NCBI RefSeq assembly: GCF_000934605.2
Contig: NZ_CP010897.2
Coordinates: 3,162,001-3,226,000, forward strand
Direction: 5' to 3'
From: Pandoraea vervacti
GTDB lineage: Bacteria; Pseudomonadota; Gammaproteobacteria; Burkholderiales; Burkholderiaceae
DNA: 64,000 bases
This document shows, in pieces, positions 26,616 through 37,100 of the stretch (position 1 is the first letter of the stretch; each line of letters starts with the position of its first letter). The notes under the pieces were generated by a model. That model ran no database searches. It was not told where the DNA came from and worked only from the letters and a program-made list of their open reading frames with translations. The position numbers and the translations under genes are program-made.

Positions 26616-28379
26616 TCAGACCGAAGCGCGGGCGGGTGCCGCTGCGTCGGGGCCGGGCGGTTTCGCCGTGAGCATATCGAGGACCTCGATCCCTTCGACG
26701 AAATCGGTCTCGACCAGCGGTTTCCGATGATAAGGATGCACGCTTCGGTGTCGCAGAAGATCATGCATCGAGTCCTCCGTCATGAGCTCGTAGACCTGTT
26801 TGGGATCGCCGATATCGCCGCGACGAAGCAGCACCCAGGTCGTCGGCGCGTGCGCGTCGAACGCCTGCGCCGAGATCGTGTCGCTTTCGTCGTCGAAGTG
26901 AATGACGTACCGATTGCCCGCCAAGCCGTCGGACGACGCCAGATCGTTACGTCGCGCGTCGATGGCGGATCGGATCAGCGATGGCGTGTCGAATTCAGTG
27001 ACCGACAGCCCCACCGCCGCAAAGCATTCGAACATCGCTTCGGTGTGCGCGGCATACCGCGCACGCACTTGCGCCATATCGACGCCTGCCGGCTGTTTCT
27101 CCAGCCAGTCGAGCAGGCGATGCGTGACGAGGTCGTGCGCCATCGCCGCGCTGACGTACAGACCCTGCTTCGTCAACGCCTCGGCGCATCGCGTGCCGAT
27201 CCGGCTCACGGCGCTCACATCGTTTTCGTACGCGGTGATCGCGTCGGTAAGCACCTGCGAGATGTCTCTGAAGGTTGCAAAGCTTGCCAGTTTTTCGGCG
27301 GCATTTGCGTACATGCTGGCGGCCATCCGATGGTCTGCCGCGCTCGCATACATCTTTGCCGACGCGAGATACTGCTCGGCGGCCAACTGCGGCGAGGCGG
27401 CGCGCGCGTAGTGGAATGCCGCTCTCTGCCGGTTCTCTCCCGCACGCAGATCGTTGAACCTGCGAATGGCGTCGATCGTCTCGAGGCGTTCGCGCGCCAC
27501 CTCGCCCGAACGGAAGTTCTCGTCCGGCGACATTCCCGAGCGAATCTGCGCAATGATTTCCCGGGATTGCGCGGCCCGTCGCTCGTCGCCCTGCGAGCCG
27601 AAAAATCTCGCCAGCGCCTCCCGTTCGGGCAACGTGCCGCTCAGATGCGTCAGGGCGTCGTGCGCCGCTGCGGCCGCCGCATGCGTGGCGTCCCGATCGA
27701 GCCCCGGCAGCACATGCCCATCGTCGCCAATTGCCGCACCGATGATCCGAAAACTGGCGAGGGGGCGATCGTCCGTGAGCATCGGCAGCAAGTCGAGCAA
27801 TGTCGTGCCTGGCGGCGTGCCCTCCGGTCGCGCCAACAACAGTTGCGTAGCCTCCGCTTGCGACAGATTCAGGCCCTGGTGCGAAAACCCGCCATCCATG
27901 AGGGAGAGCCGAAGGTCAGTGCCCGGTATGCCAACGGCGATGAAGTTCCCTTCGGTCACATATAGCCCCGTGCCATCGGGTTGCGACCAGCGATCCACGA
28001 TGTCGGCGCGGACCTCCGGGCGCATGGCGCGCACCAGTTGTGTCGCGAAGTTGTCGAGTTGCAGATTGCCCACGACACGATGCACATGCGCCAGACCGGT
28101 CGAGGTCGTCGTGACGTGATTTCTGACCACGTCCTTCACAAAGGCGCTGCGGCCGACATGCCGCTCGAAGCAACGCTTGATGCACTGCCAGGCCTCATGT
28201 TTCGTGAACGCCGCCTCGACCCGCTCGATCGCCCTGGTCAGTTCGGCAGCGCCCGGAGAGCAGGTTTGCAGGCACGCCTGTAGTGTCTGCATCGCGGCTG
28301 CCGCTTGCGTTGACGTCGGCTCGTGAGGGCGGCACGATTGAATCGCGCTTCTGAGCGCATCGAGCGCGCCCGGAATCAT
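26616..28379 (-). CDS. Paralogue-array protein 3, unknown function
   Basis: 587 residues starting MIPGALDALRSAIQSC. It shares the array blocks IVDRWSQP, GIPGTDLRLSL, LNLSQAEATQLLLARPEG, VLPGLDRDA and the helical YASAADHRMAASMYANAAEK region, then a C-terminal domain with APTTWVLLRRGD and VHPYHRKPLVETDFVEGIEVL. Its ATG overlaps the stop of array gene 4 as ATGA (28376-28379), so the genes are translationally coupled. No transmembrane or secretion signal is visible. Function unknown. Confidence 0.78.
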   Translation of the reverse strand: MIPGALDALRSAIQSCRPHEPTSTQAAAAMQTLQACLQTCSPGAAELTRAIERVEAAFTKHEAWQCIKRCFERHVGRSAFVKDVVRNHVTTTSTGLAHVHRVVGNLQLDNFATQLVRAMRPEVRADIVDRWSQPDGTGLYVTEGNFIAVGIPGTDLRLSLMDGGFSHQGLNLSQAEATQLLLARPEGTPPGTTLLDLLPMLTDDRPLASFRIIGAAIGDDGHVLPGLDRDATHAAAAAAHDALTHLSGTLPEREALARFFGSQGDERRAAQSREIIAQIRSGMSPDENFRSGEVARERLETIDAIRRFNDLRAGENRQRAAFHYARAASPQLAAEQYLASAKMYASAADHRMAASMYANAAEKLASFATFRDISQVLTDAITAYENDVSAVSRIGTRCAEALTKQGLYVSAAMAHDLVTHRLLDWLEKQPAGVDMAQVRARYAAHTEAMFECFAAVGLSVTEFDTPSLIRSAIDARRNDLASSDGLAGNRYVIHFDDESDTISAQAFDAHAPTTWVLLRRGDIGDPKQVYELMTEDSMHDLLRHRSVHPYHRKPLVETDFVEGIEVLDMLTAKPPGPDAAAPARASV

Positions 28380-30217
28380 TGCGGCCCTCCGCCGGATTGC
28401 GACGATGCGGGGGTCACATCAGATTCCGTTGTCCCGACTTTGCTGGCCCGGTGGAACATCTCGACACAGATGGCCCCCCGCGCGAAGTCCCGGTCGGCGA
28501 GCGGGCGCGTCAGATGAGGGTGCCGACGTGCCTGATTCGCCAGCGCCACGCCCCGCTCGTCCGTCACCGGCCGAGTCAGCATGCGCCAGGACTCTTCCGT
28601 AATCGGCGTATAGATTTCGACCCCATCGGCACGATGGCCGCTCATGAACAGCACCCACTCGGTGGGTGCTTCTTTGTCGAAAGTCTCCGCGAGGAACGGA
28701 TCGGTCTGATCCTCGAATTTGATGACATATCCGTCGCCCGCCAGCACGTTTCCGTCGCTCAGGTGCGCACTGTTCGCCTCGATCGCCGTACGGATCAGGC
28801 CTGCGAAGTCACGGTCCTTGGCCGCTGCCGGCTGACCGGCCTTGACGAAACATGCGTCAGCGGTGTCGCGGTGCGTGATCGCCAGCGTTGCCATGATTTC
28901 GCGGTCGATGCGATGCTTCAGACTGGCTTCGAGATAATCCGCAACCACCTCGTGCGTCGCGGCCGCGCTCAAATAAAGGCCTCGCGCCTCGAACGCTTCG
29001 GCACAGAGCGAGGCAATCCTGCTCGTCCTCTGCAAATAGGGACCGTAGTTGCCAAACGCGTTGAACATCGCCTCGCCCACGCTCGGGAACAGCGCGAAAC
29101 CGGCGAGCTTTTCCGCAGCCAGCGCATATTTCCCGGCGGCGGCGAGCGGATCGTTCGCGTCTTCAAAGGTTTTCGCAGACGCGAGCAGCGCATCGACCAC
29201 AGCGCGTGGCGTGGCCTGACTCATCGCCCGGACCTGCGCCTGCAACGTCAGCTCACGCGGGGTCGTGGTCGCGGTCGAATCGGGTGCCGCGTTCGAAGCT
29301 TGGTTCGAAGGTCGGTTCGAAGCCTCGTTCGTCACCGTGCGAGCCAGGATGGACGCGCCGCCGCGCAACCCGTTCGCAGGCATCGTCAGTGTGACCACGC
29401 CGAGCGACTGGTCGGCACGGTGCGTGTCGCCCATCCGGCGGAACAGCCAGGCGAACGGTTCGCGTGGCCGGGTGTCGCCGGTGTTCACGAACGCATCGTG
29501 CGCGGCGTTCGCAACCGCACGGACATCCTCCTGATTCAGCTCCGGCAACACGTTGCCATAGGCGTCGATAGCGGCACTTAACAGGGCGTAATTTTCGGCG
29601 GACCGGTCCGCGGTCCCGTCGCGCATCGCCCGAAGCACCGTGGCGCCGGGCGGCGCCCCTTCCGGTCTCGCGAGCAGAAGTTGCGTGGCTTCGCGCTGCG
29701 TCAGCGCGAGACCATCGCTCCCGAAACACCCCCCGAACAAGGCGCAACGCAGATCCGTCCCCGGGACCTCCAAAGCGATGAAACCTGGCTCGCTCATGTG
29801 GACCGCCGTGCTCTCGGGGTCCGACCAGCGACTCACGATGGCGTCCCGGACAGTCGGCTTCAGCGCCTTGACGACGTCGGCAGCCTCCGAATCCAGCACC
29901 GCGTAAGGAAACGTCTGGCGTACGTGCGCCAGTCCGGTGTCTGTCGTCGCGAGATGCGTTCGCACCAGTTGTTCGACGAACACTTTGCGGCCCGATTCCG
30001 GCGAAAAGCCCCGTTTGAGGGCGTGCCAACCGTCGCTCTTCAAACAGGCTTTTTCGACGGTCTCCGCGGCTTCGGTGATATCGGAAGCCCCCGGAGAGCC
30101 ACCGCGCAAACTGTCATCCAAGACGTCCAGCGACTGATTCAGCCGCGCCGCAGAGGACTCGAGATGGCGGCAGGGATGAATGGCGCTTCGCAGCGCATCG
30201 AGCGCGCTGGTAATCAT
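28376..30217 (-). CDS. Paralogue-array protein 4 (first gene of the operon), unknown function
   Basis: 613 residues, the longest of the four. It begins MITSALDALRSAIHPC, nearly the start of array gene 3. It carries the shared blocks VRDAIVSRWSDP, EVPGTDLRCALFGG, LALTQREATQLLLARPEG and VLPELNQEDVRA. It has an extra ~30-residue low-complexity stretch rich in Asn, Ser, Thr and Ala around residue 300 before the helical region. C-terminal blocks: EAPTEWVLFMSGHR and RRHPHLTRPLADRDFARG. GAGG lies 6 bases before the ATG. The operon promoter should lie in 30218-30409. Function unknown. Confidence 0.78.
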   Translation of the reverse strand: MITSALDALRSAIHPCRHLESSAARLNQSLDVLDDSLRGGSPGASDITEAAETVEKACLKSDGWHALKRGFSPESGRKVFVEQLVRTHLATTDTGLAHVRQTFPYAVLDSEAADVVKALKPTVRDAIVSRWSDPESTAVHMSEPGFIALEVPGTDLRCALFGGCFGSDGLALTQREATQLLLARPEGAPPGATVLRAMRDGTADRSAENYALLSAAIDAYGNVLPELNQEDVRAVANAAHDAFVNTGDTRPREPFAWLFRRMGDTHRADQSLGVVTLTMPANGLRGGASILARTVTNEASNRPSNQASNAAPDSTATTTPRELTLQAQVRAMSQATPRAVVDALLASAKTFEDANDPLAAAGKYALAAEKLAGFALFPSVGEAMFNAFGNYGPYLQRTSRIASLCAEAFEARGLYLSAAATHEVVADYLEASLKHRIDREIMATLAITHRDTADACFVKAGQPAAAKDRDFAGLIRTAIEANSAHLSDGNVLAGDGYVIKFEDQTDPFLAETFDKEAPTEWVLFMSGHRADGVEIYTPITEESWRMLTRPVTDERGVALANQARRHPHLTRPLADRDFARGAICVEMFHRASKVGTTESDVTPASSQSGGGPQ

Positions 30218-30409
30218 TGCGTGCCTCGCGGCGGCGAGTTGGATGCCGTCGACGGGGAGCGGAAATATGGGAAATGAGGGAGATCAGGCCGACTGGCAGT
30301 GCCCGCGTAGCCAAGGCAAAGAAAGTCAAGAAACGGCGGACGTTGCGTCGTCGATATCGTCATGATGGGGTTGGCGAGGGACGGTCGGTACCGCCCCTCT
30401 CTGCTCGCG

Positions 30410-30445
30410 GTGAAAGTGCCCAATTTTTCCATTGGGTCTTTTCAC
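30410..30445 (-). terminator. Extended hairpin between the LysR gene and the paralogue array
   Basis: GTGAAA-GTG-CCCAAT-TTTTCC-ATTGGG-TCT-TTTCAC. Two nested stems lie between the LysR stop (30463) and the first array gene. It could terminate the LysR transcript or be an operator for the array. No T-run follows on the minus strand. The remainder of 30218-30409 has no gene. Confidence 0.45.
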
Positions 30446-30462
30446 ACGCGTGCAGAAATCGC

Positions 30463-31476
30463 TCAAACCACCACTTCCTGCGGTGCCATTTCCGTGCCGT
30501 ACGTTGCCCAGCGCTGATCGCCGTCAGCCGCAGCCACGGTCGGCTTGCATTGCCCGGCGGTCTCGTCGAGCCCTTGCAATAACGGGCAGCGCTCGAAGAT
30601 TTCGGCGATGAAGTCCACAAATACGCGCACCTTGGGAGACAGATGGCGGTTGTGCGGGTATACCGCCGAAATCGGCATGGGAGGCGGCTTCCACTGGTGC
30701 AGGATCTCGACGAGTTGCCCCGATTGCAGATAGGGCAGCGCCATGAAGCGCGCCAACTGCACGGTCCCGAAGCCCGACAATCCGAGTTGCAGATACGCCT
30801 CGGCATCGTTCACGGCGACCGAGCCCTGCATGTGGATTTCGACTTCCTTGCCATCGACGACGAACTGCTCTTCGATGATGCGTCCCGTGCGACTCGAGAA
30901 GTAATGCACCGCCGTGTGACGTTGCAGATCGTCGAGCGTATGCGGCATGCCCATGCGCTCCAGATAGGATGGCGACGCGCAGGTCAGGCTCTGAAACATG
31001 CCGACCCGGCGCGCGACGAGGCTCGAATCCTGCAGCGTGCCCACGCGCAACACACAATCGACGCCCTCCTGAATCAGATCGACGGGCTTGTCGCCCATGC
31101 CGACCATCAACTCGATTTCCGGGTAGCGGTCGTGAAATTCGCACAGCGAGGGCAGCACCACCAGTTTGCCGAGCGAGCCCGGCATGTCGATGCGCAATTT
31201 GCCGCGCACACGCTGACTACTCTCGCGGAACGACGATTCGGTCTCCTCGATGTCCGCGAGAATGCGCAGGCATCGCTCGTAATACGCCGCGCCGTCAGGC
31301 GTGAGATTGAGCCGCCGGGTCGTTCGCTGAAGCAAACGCGTGCCCAGATGCGACTCCAGATTCTGAATGATCGTGGTCACCGAGGTGCGCGGCAACCCAA
31401 GGTTGTCGGCGGCACGCGAGAAGCTGTTCGCCTCGACCACTCGCGTGAAGACCTGCATCGCTTGCAAGCGATCCAT
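30463..31476 (-). CDS. bpeT: LysR family regulator of the efflux operon (BpeT/CeoR-like)
   Basis: 337 residues. Starts MDRLQAMQVFTRVVEANSF with a LysR winged helix-turn-helix, then QRTTRRLNLT and a substrate-binding domain. It is divergent from llpE and the RND operon, as ceoR/bpeT is in Burkholderia, where it responds to inducers such as salicylate or chloramphenicol. Identity as the ortholog rests on this gene order. The ATG at 31476 has GGGGAAA upstream. The C-terminal ~35 residues (AGQCKPTVAAADGDQ onward) extend beyond a typical LysR. Confidence 0.85.
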   Translation of the reverse strand: MDRLQAMQVFTRVVEANSFSRAADNLGLPRTSVTTIIQNLESHLGTRLLQRTTRRLNLTPDGAAYYERCLRILADIEETESSFRESSQRVRGKLRIDMPGSLGKLVVLPSLCEFHDRYPEIELMVGMGDKPVDLIQEGVDCVLRVGTLQDSSLVARRVGMFQSLTCASPSYLERMGMPHTLDDLQRHTAVHYFSSRTGRIIEEQFVVDGKEVEIHMQGSVAVNDAEAYLQLGLSGFGTVQLARFMALPYLQSGQLVEILHQWKPPPMPISAVYPHNRHLSPKVRVFVDFIAEIFERCPLLQGLDETAGQCKPTVAAADGDQRWATYGTEMAPQEVVV

Positions 31477-31552
31477 GATATTTCCCCATTGAAAACACTG
31501 TTGCACTGGCCGGTCCGGCGAAATTTCGCTCCCACCGCAACTGCATATGCTT

Positions 31553-31575
31553 ATTGGTCGATGGCATAAGCCAAT
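31553..31575. promoter_or_regulatory. ATTGG-N13-CCAAT dyad in the LysR/llpE gap
   Basis: An interrupted palindrome in the 241-base divergent gap, 77 bases from the LysR start and 142 bases before llpE. A candidate LysR binding site for control of the efflux operon. A T/A-rich stretch (CCAAATTATAGGC, 31621-31633) further toward llpE could hold the -10 element. Confidence 0.45.
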
Positions 31576-31717
31576 GCCCATAAGGCTGAGACCGATTAGT
31601 CGAGCTGGCCGAACAGTGTTGCCAAATTATAGGCGTTTATCCCAATGTCCGTGGCCTCTAGACTTCGCTCCATCCAATGTCATCAGAGGGGTATCGCTCG
31701 CGCGAGCCCGACGCCAT

Positions 31718-32656
31718 ATGTCAGTCAATGCCAAGTCGAAGCCAGGGCAATCGGGAAAACCGGGGGCAAGCGCCACGACTTTCCGCACCGAGGACGGTCT
31801 GCGCATCGAAGAGGTGACCATCCCCGGCCATGTTGTCCCGGTGACGCTGCGGCTATACCGGCCGGTCGGCCTGCACGGTGGTCACGCGCCCGGGGCAGCG
31901 GCCGAGCATGCGGGCCAGCCCGGCGTGGTGGTGCCGCTCGAAGCCCATTTGCCTGCCGTGCTCTACTTCCATGGCGGCGGCTTTTGCAAGGGCTCCCTCG
32001 ACGACGGCGACGCCGCGGCACGCTACCTCGCCGCGCACGTGCCGGCGCTGGTGGTCTCGGTCGGCTACTCGCTCGCGCCCGAGCATCCGTTTCCTGCGGC
32101 GCCGGAAGATGCCTGGTGCGCTGCCCTCTGGCTGCAACGCCACGCCCGCCGCTATGGGGCGAGCACGCGCCGGCTGGCCGTGGTCGGCCACGACGCGGGC
32201 GGCAACATTGCGGCCGCCCTCACGATGATCGCCCGCGACCGCGGCGAGATCAGCGTGGCCGCGCAGGCGCTGCTCGCGCCCTTGCTCGATCCCAGCATGA
32301 CGCGTCTGGCCGACGGCCGTACGCCCAGCGACATCGAAGCCAGCGAGTGCGCCCGCTGCTATCGCGCCTACCTGCCGCATGCCACGCAACGCCTGCATCC
32401 GTATGCCGCACCGCTCGAATCACGCCGTCTCGCGGGCCTGCCGCCCACGCTGATCGCCTCCGCCGAACACGACCTGTTGCACGTCGAAGCTGAAAAATAC
32501 GCTGCCGAGCTCATTGCGGCCGGCGTGCCGACACAAGTCACGCGCCATCGCAGCGCTTCCCATTACGGCCTGGCCGCGCTTCCCGCCGCGCTGCGGGAGG
32601 TGGCCACGTTCCTGACACGCCGGCTGGCACTGCCTGTTACCGGCTCTACCCAGTGA
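31718..32656 (+). CDS. llpE: Alpha/beta hydrolase fold protein LlpE (lipase-like, efflux operon)
   Basis: 312 residues of the hormone-sensitive-lipase group. The oxyanion-hole motif YFHGGGF and the acidic (AEHDLL) and His (SASHYG) residues of the triad are present. The nucleophile motif is GHDAGG where GDSAGG is expected, so Asp replaces the catalytic Ser. It heads an operon with the MFP, RND pump and outer-membrane channel, as in the llpE-ceoAB-opcM locus. The ATG at 31718 has only a weak ribosome site, so the start is uncertain. Ser loss suggests a non-esterase or inactive protein. Confidence 0.85.
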   Translation: MSVNAKSKPGQSGKPGASATTFRTEDGLRIEEVTIPGHVVPVTLRLYRPVGLHGGHAPGAAAEHAGQPGVVVPLEAHLPAVLYFHGGGFCKGSLDDGDAAARYLAAHVPALVVSVGYSLAPEHPFPAAPEDAWCAALWLQRHARRYGASTRRLAVVGHDAGGNIAAALTMIARDRGEISVAAQALLAPLLDPSMTRLADGRTPSDIEASECARCYRAYLPHATQRLHPYAAPLESRRLAGLPPTLIASAEHDLLHVEAEKYAAELIAAGVPTQVTRHRSASHYGLAALPAALREVATFLTRRLALPVTGSTQ

Positions 32657-32684
32657 GTCCATCCGATCCCGGAGATTTGAAAAA

Positions 32685-34040
32685 ATGACCACCCTCGCTC
32701 GCAAACCCGTCCTTATCGCCGCTGCCGCCACCGCCGCGCTGCTGGCCATCGGCACACTCACCGTCGTGCGCGTCGACGCCAGCACACCCGCCGCGCAGGT
32801 CATGCCTACCGTGGAAGTCGACGTTGCCAATGTGCTCTCGCGAACCGTGACCGATTGGCAAAGCTATTCGGGTCGCCTCGACGCGGTCGACCACGTCGAT
32901 ATCAAGCCGCTCGTATCAGGCACCATCACCGCCGTGCATTTCAAGGACGGCCAGCTCGTGAAGAAGGGGGATCCGCTCTTCACGATCGACCCGCGCCCGT
33001 ATGCCGCCGAAGTCGACCGCGCGGCGGCACAGCTCGCGTCCGCGCAGGCCCGCGACGTCTTCACCAGCACCGATCTGGCTCGCGCGCAGCGCCTGATCGC
33101 GGATAACGCCATCGCGAAGAAGGACTTCGACCAGAAGGAAAACGCGGCGCGCGAGGCCGTCGCCAACGTGAAGGCCGCCAAGGCCGCGCTGGAAACCGCT
33201 CGCATCAACCTCGGCTACACGCAGATCGTGGCGCCGGTGGCGGGTCGCGTCTCGCGTGCGGAAATCACGGTCGGCAACACCGTGTCGGCTGGCGCGCAGT
33301 CGCCCGCGCTGACCACGGTCGTGTCCGTCTCGCCGATCTATGCCGCTTTCGACGTCGACGAACAGACGTACCTGCGCTATCTCTCGAAGGACACCGCCAA
33401 ACCGAACGGCGTGCCGGTCGATCTGGGTCTCGCCAACGAATCCGGGTACTCGCGCAAGGGCACGGTGTACTCGGTCGATAACCGCTTCGACACCACGTCC
33501 GGCACGATCCGCGTGCGTGCGCGCTTCGACAATGCCGACGGCGCGCTGGTCCCCGGCCTGTACGCCCGCATTCGCGTGGGCGGCGGCGAGCCGCACCCCG
33601 CCCTGCTGGTGGACGAAGCCGCGGTCGGCACCGACCAGAGCAAGAAGTACGTGATGGTGGTCGACCAGGCGAACAAGGCGCAATACCGCGAAGTCCAGCT
33701 CGGTGAGCGCCACGGCGGTCTCGTGGAAATCGCTGGCGGCCTGAAGGACGGCGAGCGGATCATCGTGAACGGCCTGCAACGCGTGCGCCCGGGTGACGCC
33801 GTCTCGCCGAAGGTCGTGAAGATGGCCGGAGACACCGGCGAAGGCCACGACGTCGCCACGACAGCCGTCGCGGGCGCAGGGAGCAGTGATGCTGCCAAAG
33901 TCTCCGCCCAGTCGGAAGCCAGCGCCAACGGTACCCGCAACGCTGAGGACACCAAAGCGATACAGAAAACTTCGCAAAACGACAGCAAGACGCAATCGGT
34001 CGCAACGAGCACGGCGAAGCATGCCGCTTCGCGCTCGTGA
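32685..34040 (+). CDS. bpeE: RND efflux periplasmic adaptor (BpeE/CeoA-like)
   Basis: 451 residues. An N-terminal membrane anchor or signal (residues ~8-28) is followed by the lipoyl/hairpin/beta-barrel organisation of membrane fusion proteins (VKKGDPLFTIDPRPY; LGYTQIVAPVAGRVSRAEITVG; PIYAAFDVDE). The C-terminal ~65 residues are a low-complexity Ala/Ser/Thr/Lys tail not typical of the family. It links the inner-membrane pump to the outer-membrane channel. The gene lies 28 bases after llpE and 83 before the pump gene. Confidence 0.93.
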   Translation: MTTLARKPVLIAAAATAALLAIGTLTVVRVDASTPAAQVMPTVEVDVANVLSRTVTDWQSYSGRLDAVDHVDIKPLVSGTITAVHFKDGQLVKKGDPLFTIDPRPYAAEVDRAAAQLASAQARDVFTSTDLARAQRLIADNAIAKKDFDQKENAAREAVANVKAAKAALETARINLGYTQIVAPVAGRVSRAEITVGNTVSAGAQSPALTTVVSVSPIYAAFDVDEQTYLRYLSKDTAKPNGVPVDLGLANESGYSRKGTVYSVDNRFDTTSGTIRVRARFDNADGALVPGLYARIRVGGGEPHPALLVDEAAVGTDQSKKYVMVVDQANKAQYREVQLGERHGGLVEIAGGLKDGERIIVNGLQRVRPGDAVSPKVVKMAGDTGEGHDVATTAVAGAGSSDAAKVSAQSEASANGTRNAEDTKAIQKTSQNDSKTQSVATSTAKHAASRS

Positions 34041-34123
34041 TCGACGCGGTCTGTCCGTTGCGCGAAATGCGCGTGCAGGCACACAGCAACATTGCACGCT
34101 GAACGACACCCCAGAGTTTCGTC

Positions 34124-37100
34124 ATGAACATCTCAAAATTCTTTATCGACCGGCCCATATTTGCGGGCGTGCTTTCGGTCCTCACGCTGCTGGCCGGCCT
34201 GATCGCCGTGTTCCAGCTGCCGATTTCGGAATACCCGGAAGTGGTTCCACCGTCGGTCGTCGTGCATGCCCAATACCCCGGCGCGAACCCAAAGGTGATC
34301 GCCGAGACCGTTGCGTCTCCGCTCGAGGAGCAGATCAACGGCGTGGAGAACATGCTGTACATGCAGTCGCAGGCCAATAGCGACGGCAACCTCACCACGA
34401 CGGTGACCTTCCGTCTGGGCACGGACCCGGACAAGGCACAGCAGCTCGTGCAGAACCGTGTCTCGCAAGCGCTGCCGCGCCTGCCGGACGACGTGCAGCG
34501 TCTGGGCGTGACGACGATCAAGTCCTCGCCCACGCTCACGATGGTGGTGCACCTGATCTCGCCGAACGACCGTTACGACATGACGTACCTGCGCAACTAC
34601 GCGCTCATCAACGTCAAGGATCGCCTCTCGCGCATTCAGGGCGTCGGAGAAGTGCAGTTGTGGGGAGCGGGCGACTACTCGATGCGTGTCTGGCTCGATC
34701 CGGCCAAGGTTGCCCAGCGTGGCCTGACGGCATCGGACGTGGTCAGGGCCATTCGCGAACAGAACGTGCAGGTTGCCGCCGGCGTGATCGGCGCGACGCC
34801 GGCCGGCCCGAACACGCCACTGCAACTGAACGTCAACGCACGTGGCCGTCTGAACACGGAAGAAGAGTTCCGCGACATCATTCTGAAGACGTCGCCGGAC
34901 GGTGCCGTGACGCATCTGAGCGATGTGGCCCGCGTGCAACTCGATGCTTCGTCGTACAGCCTGCGCTCCTTGCTCGACAACAAGCCGGCCGTCGGTCTCG
35001 GTATCAACCAGTCGCCCGGCGCCAACTCGCTGCAAATATCGGACGACGTTCGCGCAGCGATGGCGGATCTGCAAAAGGATATGCCCCCGGGGGTCGAATA
35101 CCGCATCGAGTACGACCCGACGCAGTTCGTGCGCTCGTCGATCAAGGCCGTGAGCCACACGCTGCTCGAAGCCATCGCCCTGGTGGTGCTGGTGGTGATC
35201 GTGTTCCTGCAAACGTGGCGTGCCTCGATCATCCCGCTGCTCGCCGTGCCGGTGTCGATCGTGGGTACGTTCGCCCTGCTGCTCGGCTTCGGTTACTCGA
35301 TCAATGCGTTGTCGCTGTTCGGCATGGTGTTGGCCATCGGTATCGTGGTGGACGATGCCATCGTGGTGGTGGAGAACGTCGAGCGGAACATTGCGGCGGG
35401 TCTCACGCCGAAGGAAGCCACCTATCAGGCGATGCGCGAAGTCAGCGGTCCGATTATCGCGATCGCCCTCACGCTCGTGGCCGTGTTCGTGCCGCTCGCG
35501 TTCATGTCGGGTCTGACGGGTCAGTTCTACAAGCAGTTCGCCATGACCATCGCCATCTCGACGGTGATCTCGGCCTTCAACTCGCTCACGCTCTCGCCGG
35601 CCATGGCCGCCCTGCTGCTCCGGGACCATCACGCCAAGCCGGACTGGCTTACGCGCCAGATGAACCGCTATCTCGGCGGCTTCTTCAACGCGTTCAACCG
35701 TGTGTTCCATCGCGGTTCGGAGAAATATGGCAATGGCGTCACCCGCGTGATCGGTCGCAAGGCCGTCATGATGGCGATCTTCGCGGTGCTGCTCGGTATT
35801 ACGGTGTTGCTGGGCAAAGTGGTCCCCGGCGGATTTGTACCCGCGCAGGACAAGGAATACCTCGTCGCGTTCGCGCAGTTGCCCAATGGGGCATCGCTCG
35901 ACCGCACGGAGAAAGTCATCCGCGACATGACGGACATTGCGCTGAAGATCCCCGGCGTGAAGAGTTCCGTGGCGTTCCCGGGGTTGTCGGTCAACGGCTT
36001 CACCAACTCGTCCTCGGCAGGTATCGCGTTCGTCATGCTCAAGCCGTTCTCCGAGCGCAAGGACAAATCGATGTCGGCCGCCGCCATCGCCGCGAAGCTC
36101 AATGCCGAATACGCGAAGAACAAGGATTCGTTCATCGCCGTGTTCCCGCCCCCGCCGGTGATGGGTCTGGGTACGCTCGGCGGCTTCAAGCTGCAAGTGG
36201 AAGACCGTGGCGCACTCGGCTACGAGGCCCTGAACAACGCGACGCAGGCGTTCATCAAGAAGGCCTCGCAGACGAAGGAACTGGGCCCGACGTTCTCGTC
36301 GTACCAGATCAACGTGCCGCAGTTGAACGTCGACCTCGACCGGGTGAAGGCCAAGCAGTTGGGCGTGCCGATCACCGATGTATTCGACACCATGCAGATC
36401 TACCTCGGATCGCTGTACGTGAACGACTTCAACAAGTTCGGTCGCGTGTACCAGGTCCGTGTGCAGGCCGACGCGCCGTATCGCGCCCATGCTGAAGACA
36501 TCGGGTTGCTCAAGACGCGCAACACCAGCGGCGACATGGTTCCGCTCTCGTCGCTGGTGAAGGTTTCGCCGACGTACGGTCCGGAAATGGTGGTTCGCTA
36601 CAACGGCTATACCGCCGCCGACATCAACGGCGGTCCGGCGCCGGGCTATTCGTCCGGGCAGGCACAGGCCGCAGTGGAGCGCATTGCTGCCGAAACGCTG
36701 CCGCGCGGCGTGAAATTCGAGTGGACCGACCTGACGTATCAGCAGATTCTCGCGGGCGACTCGGCGCTGTGGGTGTTTCCGATCTCGGTGCTGCTGGTGT
36801 TCCTGGTGCTCGCCGCACAGTACGAAAGCCTGACGCTGCCGCTGGCCGTGATCATGATCGTGCCGATGAGCATCATGTCCGCGCTGTTCGGGGTGTGGCT
36901 CACCCGGGGCGACAACAACATCTTCACGCAGATCGGTTTGATGGTGCTGGTGGGACTTTCCGCGAAGAACGCGATTCTGATCGTGGAGTTTGCGCGCGAA
37001 CTCGAAATGCAGGGACGCACCGCGATTGCGGCCGCTATCGAAGCCAGCCGTCTGCGTCTGCGCCCGATTCTGATGACGTCCATCGCGTTCATCATGGGTG

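Noticed and set aside
30643..31569. 308-codon plus-strand frame across the LysR gene
   Set aside because: Antisense shadow of a clear LysR gene in GC-rich DNA.
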